Shown: positions 8,899 through 17,250 of the stretch, piece by piece | Numbering within the stretch: the stretch's first letter is position 1 | Layout of the letters: every line of letters starts with the position of its first letter | Assembly (NCBI GenBank): GCA_965194655.1 | Contig: OZ239148.1 | Span: forward strand, 1,612,001-1,676,000 | DNA: 64,000 bases | Origin: Hahnella lacustris | GTDB lineage: Bacteria > Pseudomonadota > Gammaproteobacteria > Burkholderiales > Burkholderiaceae_A | Direction of reading: 5' to 3' | Translations under genes and position numbers: made by a program | The notes under the pieces: model-generated | What the model was told of the DNA's origin: nothing | The model's input: the letters and a program-made list of their open reading frames with translations, nothing else | Database searches by the model: none

Positions 8899-9750
8899 TC
8901 AGCGCCGAAGCTGCTTCTCGTCGGTGACCTCTCCCCCGAGCGCCAGCACCCCCGCACGTAGTTCTGCGTAGGCCTTTGCCATCAGGACCTCTGCATCCAC
9001 ACGGGCTTGCTCGTCGAGCCGCTGAGCCTCTGCCCCGGTCAGCTTGACCCCGAGCTCCAGATGACGCTTGGGTGGGAGCGAGGACTCCCCCGGGACCGGA
9101 CCAGACGGCAGGCTGTAGATTCTTAGGGTGGGGTATTCGCGAGAGATCTGCTCCAAGAGCGGTGTCACAGCCGCCTCAAAGATCTTTAACACGGTCATCG
9201 ACCAGTCCAGCTCGGCGTGGGGTTGAAACCAGTCCTTAAAGTCGGTGTCCAGCACCCACTCCATCATGGGCCAGGCCATCACGGGAAAGCCTGGCAGGAA
9301 GTAGTGACGCCCCACTTGAAACCCCGGGATTCGATTGAACGGGTTTGGAACGATCTGTGCGCCTTCTGGAAACTCACCCATGCGCAGGCGTTCGGGGGTG
9401 AGCGGCTGCCCACTCTCTTGAGAGCGTTGAGCGATGAGGTCCCTCGCCTCTGGGTGGAGCACGAGCGGGCGGCCCAGTGCCTGAGCAGCTGACTGCCTGG
9501 TGTAGTCATCCGGCGTGGACCCAATCCCGCCAAGGCTAAACACCAGGTCATCGGAGGAAAAGGTCTGTCTGAGCAGCTGAGTACATCGACTGGGTGAATC
9601 ACCCAGGATACTCACCCAGGAGAGCGCAAGGCCTCGAGCCGCCAGCAGCTCCCGGGTTTTGGAGAAATGCCGGTCCTCTCGCTTTCCGGAGAGGATTTCA
9701 TCTCCCACAATGATCAGTCCAATCTCCAGGGGTTCTCTCTGTGCAGACAC
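8899..9750 (-). CDS. CinA-like molybdopterin-binding domain protein
   Basis: 283 aa. It has the MoaB/Mog (MoCF) fold of the competence/damage-inducible protein A N-terminal domain: IIVGDEILSGKREDRH near residue 15, LGGIGSTPDDYT near 75, and LPGFPVMAWPM near 155. The C-terminal nicotinamide-nucleotide amidase domain of full CinA is absent, so this is the short form; some relatives are called FAD or nucleotide pyrophosphatases. The start is GTG 9750 with GAGGAG 8 nt upstream. It lies between hrpA and the deacetylase gene. Confidence 0.85.
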   Translation of the reverse strand: MSAQREPLEIGLIIVGDEILSGKREDRHFSKTRELLAARGLALSWVSILGDSPSRCTQLLRQTFSSDDLVFSLGGIGSTPDDYTRQSAAQALGRPLVLHPEARDLIAQRSQESGQPLTPERLRMGEFPEGAQIVPNPFNRIPGFQVGRHYFLPGFPVMAWPMMEWVLDTDFKDWFQPHAELDWSMTVLKIFEAAVTPLLEQISREYPTLRIYSLPSGPVPGESSLPPKRHLELGVKLTGAEAQRLDEQARVDAEVLMAKAYAELRAGVLALGGEVTDEKQLRR

Positions 9751-9766
9751 CAGCTCATCTCCTCTT

Positions 9767-12700
9767 TTAAACCTGGAGGCTGAGCGTACTCCAGGTTTTC
9801 TGAAGACGCTTCACCGACACGGGAACAGACGTCTTAAGCTCTTGAGCGAAACTCGCCACTCGAAGCTCTTCGAGGAGCCATCGAAACCCTGTCGCCTCCT
9901 CTGACCATGGTCCACGCTGCGCTTTGGACCACCTCCAGAAAGGCAGCTCAACCGAACGGACCTCGGCCATTCGCTGATCATCTCGACCTGGATCGGCCCT
10001 GCGCTTGTCCAAGCGAAGGCTGATGGCCTTGAGATACCGCGGAAGATGTTTGGCCCTCTCATCGGGGCAGGTCAGCACAAAACCCTTCGGCATCAGCCTC
10101 TGCAGCTGCTCCTGAATGTCTTGCGCGGCCGCGTCGTTGGGCTTGAGCGCAGAGAGGCGGCGCTGAACCTGCGTCCATTCTTGAATCACGGACGAGAGCC
10201 ACCGAACCGTCTCTTGAGCAATCAGCATGAGGCGACTGCGTCCGGTCTGTGCGGTGGCCTCAAAACTTTCTGCATTGTCGGGCCAGGTCCCAGATAGAAA
10301 AGCACGGCGAATCGCCAGCAGGCTGATCTGATCCACCAAGCCTTCCTTTTCGCCCAGGGCCACCCATCCCACGCTGAGCTCTCGATTCTTCTGCAGATCT
10401 TTCTCGAGTGCCCGAACTTGCTCCTTGGCCGCGAGCGCAAAGAGCCTCGCAAGCCCCCGTCCATGGAGGGTCCGTGCCTTGTCTGGGTCATCAAGCAGAC
10501 GAAGTCGAACACCGTCTCCGACGTCTTCTAAGGCCGGATAACCACAGAGCTGCTGGCCTGCGCGCTCAATTTCCATCAAGGGCTCAAGCGTCCCGAATGC
10601 CCAGGTGCGATGCACCGTGTCGTCCTGCTCTGGCGCCAGTGCCGCAGTCGCCTTTGGCCCATATTGGTCCTTGAGTGTTTGGAGGTTGCGGCCCTGACCT
10701 AAGAGGCGGCCGTGCTCGTCCAGCACTCTTACCCAGGCAGAGAGATGCGGAGGAAGCGTCTCGCGCTTGAAGTCATCCACTCCCACAGAAATCCCGCGCA
10801 CCTGGGTGATGTGTTCGATGAGTGCGCGCACCAGCGGTTTCTCTCCCTCGCGTCCACGCCACGCCTCTGTAAAAGACTGCACCACCTCCTCGAGGGGCAA
10901 GACCTGGCGACGCAGGCGCTGGGGAAGACTCTTGAGCAATGCCAGGACTTTCTCTTTGAGCATCCCGGGTACCAGCCAATCGAGTCGATCCGCCTGCAGC
11001 TGATTCAGCGCGGAGACCGGCACGTTCACCTGCAAACCATCCTGTGCCTCTCCCGGCTCAAAGCGGTAGTCCAGTGCAAGCGAGAGCCCCTGCTGAATCA
11101 TCTGACGCGGAAACTGGTCGGTGGTGATGCCTGCCGCCTCATGGCGCATGAGATCGGCCTTGGTGAGAAACAGCAGCTTGGGCTGCGCTCTGCTGGCCTT
11201 TCTCCACCAGGACTCCAGACTCTCAAGATCCACCACCGCCTCAGGCAGTTGAGCCTCATAAAAGGCCTCAATGAGCCCTTCATCGACCAATAAGTCCTGC
11301 CTGCGAGCCTTATGCTCCATGCGTTCCACTTCACGCATGAGCTGCAGGTTGTGCCGATAGAACGGAAGGGCGCAGTCGATCTGCTGTCCGACCAGCCCCT
11401 CACGAATCAGCAGCATGCGAGATTCCTTGGCCTGCTCTGGACCCAGGCGGGCCCAAGAGACTCGCCGACGTATGTAGATGGGCAGGCCGTAGAGTGTGCC
11501 TCTTGCGTAGCCCACGGCTCGACCTGCCTTTTTCTCCCAATGGGGCTCCGAGTAGGAGACCTTGATGAGGTGAGCCGCTGCGCGCTCGATGGACTCGGGC
11601 TCCACGGCTGCGATCGTGCGGGCATAGAGCCGACTGGTGTCTACCTGCTCTGCAGCCATGAGCCATCGCGGTGGCTTCTTTGCCAGAAAGGAACCGGGCC
11701 AAATGGAGAACTTGATGTCGTGCGTTCCGGCCCAGACCTGTCCCAGCTTTCCTGGCTCATCGATTCGACAGCCGACATTCGAGAGCAGACCGGTGAGGAT
11801 GGCCTGATGCAGACGAAGTTCGTCTGCAGGCTGTTCATTCTCTCTCCAGCCGCGAGCCAATACCCAGTCATGTACCTGTCGGTGTAAATCTCGCCACTCT
11901 CGGACCCGAAGGGGTGAGAGAAAATCAGACCGAAGCGACTGATCAAGCTTTCGATTCGACAGCTTCACCTCAAAGGCTTCTTGAATCCAATCCCAGAGGC
12001 GTATCCAGCTCCTAAATTCACTGCGCTCATCAGCAAACCGCTTATGCGCCGCGTCTGCAGCCTGCTGCTGATCAAGAGGACGCTCTCGCGGGTCTTGGCA
12101 TGAGAGGGCGGACACCAGCACCATCATCTCTTTGAGGCAGGCCATGGACTTGGCCGCCACCAGCATGCGGGCGAGCCGGGGGTCGAGAGGCAGCTCCGCA
12201 AGGTCTCTGCCGATGTCGGTCAATGCCCCTTGGTCATCAATCGCTTGGAGCTCGCGAAGCAGTGACAGTCCATCCGCGATCGCCCGACGGGAAGGTGGGT
12301 CGACGAAGGGAAACTGCTCAATGTCTGACAGGCCTAGGGCCTTCATTCGAAGGATGACAGAGGCCAGAGACGAGCGATGAATCTCGGGGTCGGGGTGCTC
12401 CGGCCGAGCCTTAAAATCGTCCTCCGAGAAAAGCCGAATACAGATACCCGGGGCCAATCGGCCCGCCCGACCTGCACGTTGATTGGCCTGTGCCTGGCTG
12501 ATGGGTTCAATCTGGAGTTGCTCGACCTTGCCCTTGATGCGGTATCGCTTGACGCGAGCCAGCCCCGTGTCGATGACGACGCGAATGCCGGGAACCGTGA
12601 GGGAGGTCTCGGCAATGTTGGTCGAGAGCACCACCCTCTGGCGCCCCGTGGGCTTAAAAATGCGGTTCTGATCGCCCTGGGCCAGACGGGCGAATAAGGG

Positions 12701-13537
12701 CAAGATGTCGACGTTTCTGACCACGGGGACGAGGGCATCCGCCACGGCGCGGATCTCCCGCTCCCCCGGCAGAAAGACCAACAGGTCTGAGCAATCGCCT
12801 CCGCGTGCGAGTCGAAGGCCTTCCTCCACTCCCGCGACGACACGTTCAATGAGGTCCTGGCGATCGTCAGATGCCGGGCGCCAGAGCGTCTCCACGGGAT
12901 ACAACCGGCCTGAGACCTCGAAGATGGGGGCTGGCTGATTTCCAATGGAAAAGTGCTTGGAGAACTTATCCGCATCGAGGGTGGCCGACGTGATGACGAC
13001 CCTCAACTCAGGCCGTCGTTGCAACAATTGCCTCAGATAGCCCAGCAGAAAGTCGATGTTCAGGCTTCGTTCATGCGCCTCGTCGATGATGATGGTGTCG
13101 TAGCGTCGCAGGAGAGGGTCGGCCTGGGACTCTGCCAGCAGCAGGCCATCGGTCATGAGCACAATCGGCTGGCCTCGTCGGCTCTGATCCGAGAACCGAA
13201 TCCTGTAGCCCACGTCTGCGTCGGCCTGAGGCCCACAACTGGTTTTAAGCTCTTGCGCAATTCGCCGGGCCACGCTGGTGGCGGCAATTCTTCGGGGCTG
13301 GGTATGCGCAATGCTCTTGCCTTTGGCGGCTCGTCCGGCAGCCAGAGCAATCTTCGGCAGCTGTGTGGTCTTGCCGGATCCGGTTTCGCCGCAGACGATC
13401 AGGACGCGGTGCTGAGCCAGGGCCTGGGCAATTTCAACCCAGTGGGCACTGACGGGAAGGTTTTGGTCGAAGACAATGCCGCGGTCGGCAGCCGCGCGAC
13501 GCAGATCTTCAGGGCTCAGGTGCGCGCAGTCTGTCAC
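9767..13537 (-). CDS. hrpA: ATP-dependent RNA helicase HrpA
   Basis: 1256 aa, close to E. coli HrpA (about 1300). The DEAH-box helicase core has GETGSGKTTQLPK (Walker A), IIIDEAHERSLN (DEAH), TSATLD, and the motif VI region ANQRAGRAGR. Winged-helix and OB-type domains and the long HrpA C-terminal region follow. HrpA acts on mRNA and stalled ribosomes. The start is GTG 13537. There is no Shine-Dalgarno: a perfect TATAAT ends 6 nt before the GTG, so the message may be leaderless. The gene is divergent from argA with 20 bp between starts. Confidence 0.95.
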   Translation of the reverse strand: MTDCAHLSPEDLRRAAADRGIVFDQNLPVSAHWVEIAQALAQHRVLIVCGETGSGKTTQLPKIALAAGRAAKGKSIAHTQPRRIAATSVARRIAQELKTSCGPQADADVGYRIRFSDQSRRGQPIVLMTDGLLLAESQADPLLRRYDTIIIDEAHERSLNIDFLLGYLRQLLQRRPELRVVITSATLDADKFSKHFSIGNQPAPIFEVSGRLYPVETLWRPASDDRQDLIERVVAGVEEGLRLARGGDCSDLLVFLPGEREIRAVADALVPVVRNVDILPLFARLAQGDQNRIFKPTGRQRVVLSTNIAETSLTVPGIRVVIDTGLARVKRYRIKGKVEQLQIEPISQAQANQRAGRAGRLAPGICIRLFSEDDFKARPEHPDPEIHRSSLASVILRMKALGLSDIEQFPFVDPPSRRAIADGLSLLRELQAIDDQGALTDIGRDLAELPLDPRLARMLVAAKSMACLKEMMVLVSALSCQDPRERPLDQQQAADAAHKRFADERSEFRSWIRLWDWIQEAFEVKLSNRKLDQSLRSDFLSPLRVREWRDLHRQVHDWVLARGWRENEQPADELRLHQAILTGLLSNVGCRIDEPGKLGQVWAGTHDIKFSIWPGSFLAKKPPRWLMAAEQVDTSRLYARTIAAVEPESIERAAAHLIKVSYSEPHWEKKAGRAVGYARGTLYGLPIYIRRRVSWARLGPEQAKESRMLLIREGLVGQQIDCALPFYRHNLQLMREVERMEHKARRQDLLVDEGLIEAFYEAQLPEAVVDLESLESWWRKASRAQPKLLFLTKADLMRHEAAGITTDQFPRQMIQQGLSLALDYRFEPGEAQDGLQVNVPVSALNQLQADRLDWLVPGMLKEKVLALLKSLPQRLRRQVLPLEEVVQSFTEAWRGREGEKPLVRALIEHITQVRGISVGVDDFKRETLPPHLSAWVRVLDEHGRLLGQGRNLQTLKDQYGPKATAALAPEQDDTVHRTWAFGTLEPLMEIERAGQQLCGYPALEDVGDGVRLRLLDDPDKARTLHGRGLARLFALAAKEQVRALEKDLQKNRELSVGWVALGEKEGLVDQISLLAIRRAFLSGTWPDNAESFEATAQTGRSRLMLIAQETVRWLSSVIQEWTQVQRRLSALKPNDAAAQDIQEQLQRLMPKGFVLTCPDERAKHLPRYLKAISLRLDKRRADPGRDDQRMAEVRSVELPFWRWSKAQRGPWSEEATGFRWLLEELRVASFAQELKTSVPVSVKRLQKTWSTLSLQV

Positions 13538-13543
13538 AACAAA

Positions 13544-13551
13544 ATTATACT
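13544..13551. promoter_or_regulatory. Shared divergent -10 region for hrpA and argA
   Basis: ATTATACT reads as TATAAT (13549 to 13544) leftward toward hrpA and as TATACT (13546-13551) rightward toward argA. Each hexamer ends exactly 6 nt before the corresponding start codon, and neither gene has a Shine-Dalgarno in the 20-bp gap. No convincing -35 is seen on either side. Confidence 0.55.
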
Positions 13552-13557
13552 GTCGCG

Positions 13558-14910
13558 ATGTCGCCCAATCCCTCGCAGGACGCCCTGCCCTCCTCCGCCG
13601 TCGGACACGAGTTCGTCACTTGGCTCCGCTCGGTCGCTCCGTATATTCACGCCTTCCGAAACAAGACCTTCGTGATTGCCTTTCCGGGCGAGTTGGTGAC
13701 CGATGGGCATCTGGAGTCCTTGGTCCACGACGTGGCCCTGCTACAGGCCATGGGCATGCGCATTGTTCTGGCTTATGGCTCGCGGCCGCAGGTCGAAGAG
13801 CAGCTGAGGCTCAGGCACATTGAGGCCCGATACGCCAACGGCATGCGCATCACCGACCGTCCTGCATTGGAATGTGCCAAAGAGGCTGCAGGGGAGCTGA
13901 GACTGGATATCGAGGCGGCCTTCTCTGCGGGGCTGCCCAACACGCCGATGGGCAACTCTCGCATTCGAATCCTGAGTGGTAATTTCGTGACCGCCCGGCC
14001 TGTCGGGATTGTCGAAGGGGTGGACTACGAGAATACGGGGTTGGTTCGAAAGATCGAAGCCGAGTCCATTCGCCAAGCACTGCTCAGTGGCTCCATTGTC
14101 TTGGTTCCCCCTCTGGGCTTCTCACCCACAGGTGACGCCTTCAATCTCACACTTGAGGATGTGGCCGCCAGTCTGGCGGTGGCGCTCGACTGCGACAAGC
14201 TGATCTATATGGTCTCCCCAGAGGGGCTGCCCCAGAGCGCTCAGGAAGCGGAACCACTCATTGAAATCTCCGAAGATCAGGCTGAGCGCATGCTCGCGCA
14301 GGGTGGTCTGTCGGAGGAGGCCACTTTTACCCTGAGCCACGCCTTGCGGGCCTGTCGAGGCGGCGTAGAGCGCGCCCACCTGGTGCCCTACACCCGAGAT
14401 GGGAGCCTGCTTCTCGAACTCTTCACCCACGACGGCGTGGGGGTGATGCTGGTCGAAGAGACCCTTGAGGCACTGCGACCAGCCAATATCGATGACGTTG
14501 CAGCCATCGTCTCGCTGATTGAACCCTTGGAAGCGGATGGCACGCTGGTCCCGCGCGGACGAACCAACATCGAGCGTGACATCGATCGGTTTACAGTGAT
14601 CGAGCACGATGGCGTGATCTTCGGATGTGCCGCACTTTATCGGTTTCCAAACTCCCCGATGGGTGAACTCGCCTGCCTCATGGTTCGGCCTGACACCCGC
14701 GAAAAAGGCGACGGCGAGCGCCTGCTCAAGAGCGTTGAACACCAAGCTCGTCAACAAGGCATGAGAGCGCTCTTTGTGCTCACCACTCGCACCACGCACT
14801 GGTTCCTCAAGCGGGGCTTTCAGCCCGCCCAGGTCGATGAATTACCGGAAGTCCGCCGGAATGCCTATAACTGGGACCGGAAGTCTCAGGTGCTCATCAA
14901 GCGTCTCTGA
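13558..14910 (+). CDS. argA: Amino-acid N-acetyltransferase (N-acetylglutamate synthase)
   Basis: 450 aa, the size of classical ArgA. An amino-acid-kinase-like domain (about 20-290, with GMRIVLAYGSRPQVEEQL) is fused to a C-terminal GNAT domain (LACLMVRPDTREKGDGERLL). It acetylates glutamate with acetyl-CoA, the first step of arginine synthesis, and is usually feedback-inhibited by arginine. argD and argF are at 46.5-48.7 kb. There is no Shine-Dalgarno; TATACT ends 6 nt before the ATG. The last 69 bp overlap the tail of the convergent unrecognised gene. Confidence 0.95.
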   Translation: MSPNPSQDALPSSAVGHEFVTWLRSVAPYIHAFRNKTFVIAFPGELVTDGHLESLVHDVALLQAMGMRIVLAYGSRPQVEEQLRLRHIEARYANGMRITDRPALECAKEAAGELRLDIEAAFSAGLPNTPMGNSRIRILSGNFVTARPVGIVEGVDYENTGLVRKIEAESIRQALLSGSIVLVPPLGFSPTGDAFNLTLEDVAASLAVALDCDKLIYMVSPEGLPQSAQEAEPLIEISEDQAERMLAQGGLSEEATFTLSHALRACRGGVERAHLVPYTRDGSLLLELFTHDGVGVMLVEETLEALRPANIDDVAAIVSLIEPLEADGTLVPRGRTNIERDIDRFTVIEHDGVIFGCAALYRFPNSPMGELACLMVRPDTREKGDGERLLKSVEHQARQQGMRALFVLTTRTTHWFLKRGFQPAQVDELPEVRRNAYNWDRKSQVLIKRL

Positions 14911-15618
14911 GAGCGGCCACGCCAACCCCAGGAGGTCTGGCGACTCTGGCTGAAAGGCATCGAGCCAGCGAACCATGGCGGGAGCCCCTTCAGGGTCCAC
15001 CACACACGATTGGCCTTGGATTGAAAGCCGACAGAACTCCGGAAATCTCGGCATGCGCAGGATCTGATAGGGATCTTGCGCATTCGTCCTGTGAGGAGCT
15101 TGCGAGACCTCGGCCAGACTGGCGACTGGGAATCCGGCGCATCTGTCTGCACGCCATGCAACCGGATCATCGCGAAGCTGGCGGTCAGGAATCTGTGCGC
15201 AGGACTGCGCCAAGTATATCCACTCGCCCTCTTCTCCTGCCCAAGCCTGCAAGCCCTTAAGTCCTTGCAGATGCGTCAGCCAAGGAAGCAGTCGAGGAGA
15301 CAGTGAGGGCTCCCCCCTCCACGGCAGCCCATCCGGAGGCGGCACTGCCCGCGCAAGCACCAGCCTGCGAATCAGGCTCACTGCAGCCTCACGAAGCCCG
15401 GTGCTCAGCCCAGGCTGATGCAGGAGTGCGGTGACCACGTGGAGCGCTGGGTCGGTTGTGGGTCGGGAAACCTCAGTTCGAAGATCTTCAGAGGGGCGGG
15501 GCGGTGGCTGCGTCAGAGCAGCCATTGCGGGGCCGTCAGGTCGTTGCGCAAGCAGTTGATCGATGCCGGTCAGCAGGCCGTCAAGCGCAGACTCAAGGCC
15601 CTCTCCTCCTTCTTTCAT
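14842..15618 (-). CDS. Unrecognised protein, last gene of the dnaQ operon
   Basis: 258 aa; I do not recognise a family. There is no signal peptide and no membrane segment. The N-terminal third is Pro/Arg-rich and low in structure; the middle is Leu/Trp-rich and may be helical (LLPWLTHLQGLKGLQAWAG); the C-terminus contains FPEFCRLSIQGQSCVVDPEG. Its ATG overlaps the stop of the upstream membrane protein (ATGA), so it is probably co-translated. It overlaps the 3' end of argA by 69 bp on the opposite strand. Coding is supported by an intact frame, tight operon spacing and coupling, not by homology. Confidence 0.65.
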   Translation of the reverse strand: MKEGGEGLESALDGLLTGIDQLLAQRPDGPAMAALTQPPPRPSEDLRTEVSRPTTDPALHVVTALLHQPGLSTGLREAAVSLIRRLVLARAVPPPDGLPWRGEPSLSPRLLPWLTHLQGLKGLQAWAGEEGEWIYLAQSCAQIPDRQLRDDPVAWRADRCAGFPVASLAEVSQAPHRTNAQDPYQILRMPRFPEFCRLSIQGQSCVVDPEGAPAMVRWLDAFQPESPDLLGLAWPLSETLDEHLRLPVPVIGIPADFR

Positions 15619-16304
15619 GCGCGAAAACCCATGGCTCTCGCCTGGATGACTTGCTGCTGCCCCTTCAAGGCCTTGAGCTGAGCGCGGGCTGCATCACAGG
15701 CCAATCTGGCCTGCTCCAGAGGCTCCGCGGACTCATCGAGCGCCTGGGGGAGGCTCGCATTGATCAGGGCGACACGGAGCTGATCGAGGTTCTGTTGCAT
15801 CTCCTCGATGTGCTCCTCGGAGACATCAAGCGCTGCGAACAGTGCCTCGGGCGCGCGTGATTCAGGCATCGACTCCACCTGAACCAAGTCCTCACGCGCC
15901 GGTTCCAGTCTTGGGGGATCAGCACGCAATCGAGTCAACTCGGGCTGAAGCCGCAGAAGCTCAAACAGACTCAAGGTGAAGCAGAACAGGGCGAGCGGCA
16001 GGTGCACCAACCAAGTGGAGAGGCCCTGCCAGAGGTCGGTCTGAGGAATCAAGGTCAGCCCAAGGACCGTCTCCAGCAGCACAGCCCAGTCCAGCAGGAC
16101 CGGCCAGAGCACCTGCCATGTCACGACCAAGGAGGCTCCGATCGGCTCATCGCCCAGGCGGGCCTCCAATACATCTGGGGGAATCAACACCCACTCAAGA
16201 GACTGAAATACCAGCCCGGAGAGCAGAACCAACCAGGTGGCAAAACCAAGCGTCAATGCGCGATGAAGGCGCCGCATGAGGCGCTGGGGGCGAACGGTCA
16301 TCAT
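15615..16304 (-). CDS. Unrecognised inner-membrane protein with C-terminal coiled coil
   Basis: 229 aa; family not recognised. Three hydrophobic segments lie at about residues 17-41, 55-86 and 93-118. A hydrophilic region (about 120-229) follows with coiled-coil character, for example EHIEEMQQNLDQLRVALINA and ACDAARAQLKALKGQQQVI. This is the layout of a membrane anchor presenting a coiled coil. Starts and stops overlap both neighbours by 4 nt, so expression is linked to dnaQ upstream and the 258-aa protein downstream. ATG 16304 is followed directly by a second ATG. Confidence 0.7.
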   Translation of the reverse strand: MMTVRPQRLMRRLHRALTLGFATWLVLLSGLVFQSLEWVLIPPDVLEARLGDEPIGASLVVTWQVLWPVLLDWAVLLETVLGLTLIPQTDLWQGLSTWLVHLPLALFCFTLSLFELLRLQPELTRLRADPPRLEPAREDLVQVESMPESRAPEALFAALDVSEEHIEEMQQNLDQLRVALINASLPQALDESAEPLEQARLACDAARAQLKALKGQQQVIQARAMGFRA

Positions 16305-16549
16305 GGGTGAATCCAGTCTATCTCAACGGTCAAACGCCCTGGGCAAACGTCACCGTTCGGGCGCATCAGGACCAGCCAGCGAGCACCCTCGACAGATTCG
16401 GCCACCCAAACAGGCATCCCTCTGGCCATACCCACCAGGCCCCCCGAGGCTCTGGGATACAAGTCCGCCTGCTCGATGGGCACCACCCAGGCCACCTCTG
16501 CTGCATCCACTACCTCGCTGCAGCCCACACCCGTCAGCCGGAGTTGCAT
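16301..16549 (-). CDS. Small unrecognised protein between dnaQ and a membrane protein gene
   Basis: 82 aa; no family recognised. It is soluble and rich in Val and Trp (VAWVVPIEQADLYPR, then MPVWVAESVEGARWLVLM), which suggests a small beta-rich domain. ATG 16549 lies inside the 3' end of dnaQ (16-nt overlap) with a G-rich ribosome-site-like stretch upstream, and the stop overlaps the next start as ATGA. Its position in the overlapping chain supports a real gene; short length keeps confidence moderate. Confidence 0.6.
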   Translation of the reverse strand: MQLRLTGVGCSEVVDAAEVAWVVPIEQADLYPRASGGLVGMARGMPVWVAESVEGARWLVLMRPNGDVCPGRLTVEIDWIHP

Positions 16550-17250
16550 AGGGCCCCCCGCCTCCAGACTGCCCCCTGAGGGCAGGCCCGATCTAAACCA
16601 TCGAGCAACTGCTCATGGGCCAATCGCTCTGACTCAGAGAGCTGGGCCGCCAGTAAGCTGCCGGCCAGCCCTTCAAAGACCAGCGAGGGACCATCACCAG
16701 ACTCTTGGGGCTCGGCCAGCATATCCAGGGTCTCTTGGCCTCGCGTCATGGCGAGGTAGACCTCAGAGAGAAGTTCAGCATCCAGCAGGGCCCCGTGCAG
16801 GACACGGTGGTCATTCATGACCCCATACCGAGCGCAGAGTGCATCAAGGGAATTACGCTGCCCAGGATGAAGATCTCGCGCCATCCTCAGGGTATCGGTC
16901 ACGGTGCCGGCCAGCTCTGAGACCTTGGGACGTCCCAGTCGGGATAGCTCTGCATTCAGAAAGCCAAGGTCAAACGGCGCGTTGTGAATAATGAGTTCGG
17001 CGCCCTCAATGAACTGTTCGAACTCAGTGGTGATAGACGAGAAGAGTGGCTTATCCCGAAGCTGATCCCAGGTCATCCCATGCACCTGGGCGGCGCCCTC
17101 ATCCACCTCCCGCTCTGGGTTGAGATAAACGTGCATGCGTCGTCCGGTCGGTCTTCGATTCTGAAGCTCAATCGCGCCGATCTCGATGACGCGATGCCCC
17201 TCCTCGACCCTTAAGCCGGTCGTTTCCGTGTCGAGTATGACAAGGCGCAT
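16534..17250 (-). CDS. dnaQ: DNA polymerase III epsilon subunit (3'-5' proofreading exonuclease)
   Basis: 238 aa. DEDDh exonuclease motifs are complete: ExoI DTETTG at residues 7-12, ExoII HNAPFDLGFLN near 90, and ExoIII HGALLDAELL near 150. It proofreads replication as part of the Pol III core. The start codon lies 40 nt inside the 3' end of the RND pump gene. In E. coli and many proteobacteria dnaQ adjoins rnhA; here two efflux genes separate them. Confidence 0.95.
   Translation of the reverse strand: MRLVILDTETTGLRVEEGHRVIEIGAIELQNRRPTGRRMHVYLNPEREVDEGAAQVHGMTWDQLRDKPLFSSITTEFEQFIEGAELIIHNAPFDLGFLNAELSRLGRPKVSELAGTVTDTLRMARDLHPGQRNSLDALCARYGVMNDHRVLHGALLDAELLSEVYLAMTRGQETLDMLAEPQESGDGPSLVFEGLAGSLLAAQLSESERLAHEQLLDGLDRACPQGAVWRRGALCNSG

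Noticed and set aside
14842..16549. Toxin-immunity or pilus assembly assignment for the dnaQ-linked trio
   Set aside because: No motif supports either; the proteins are left as unrecognised.
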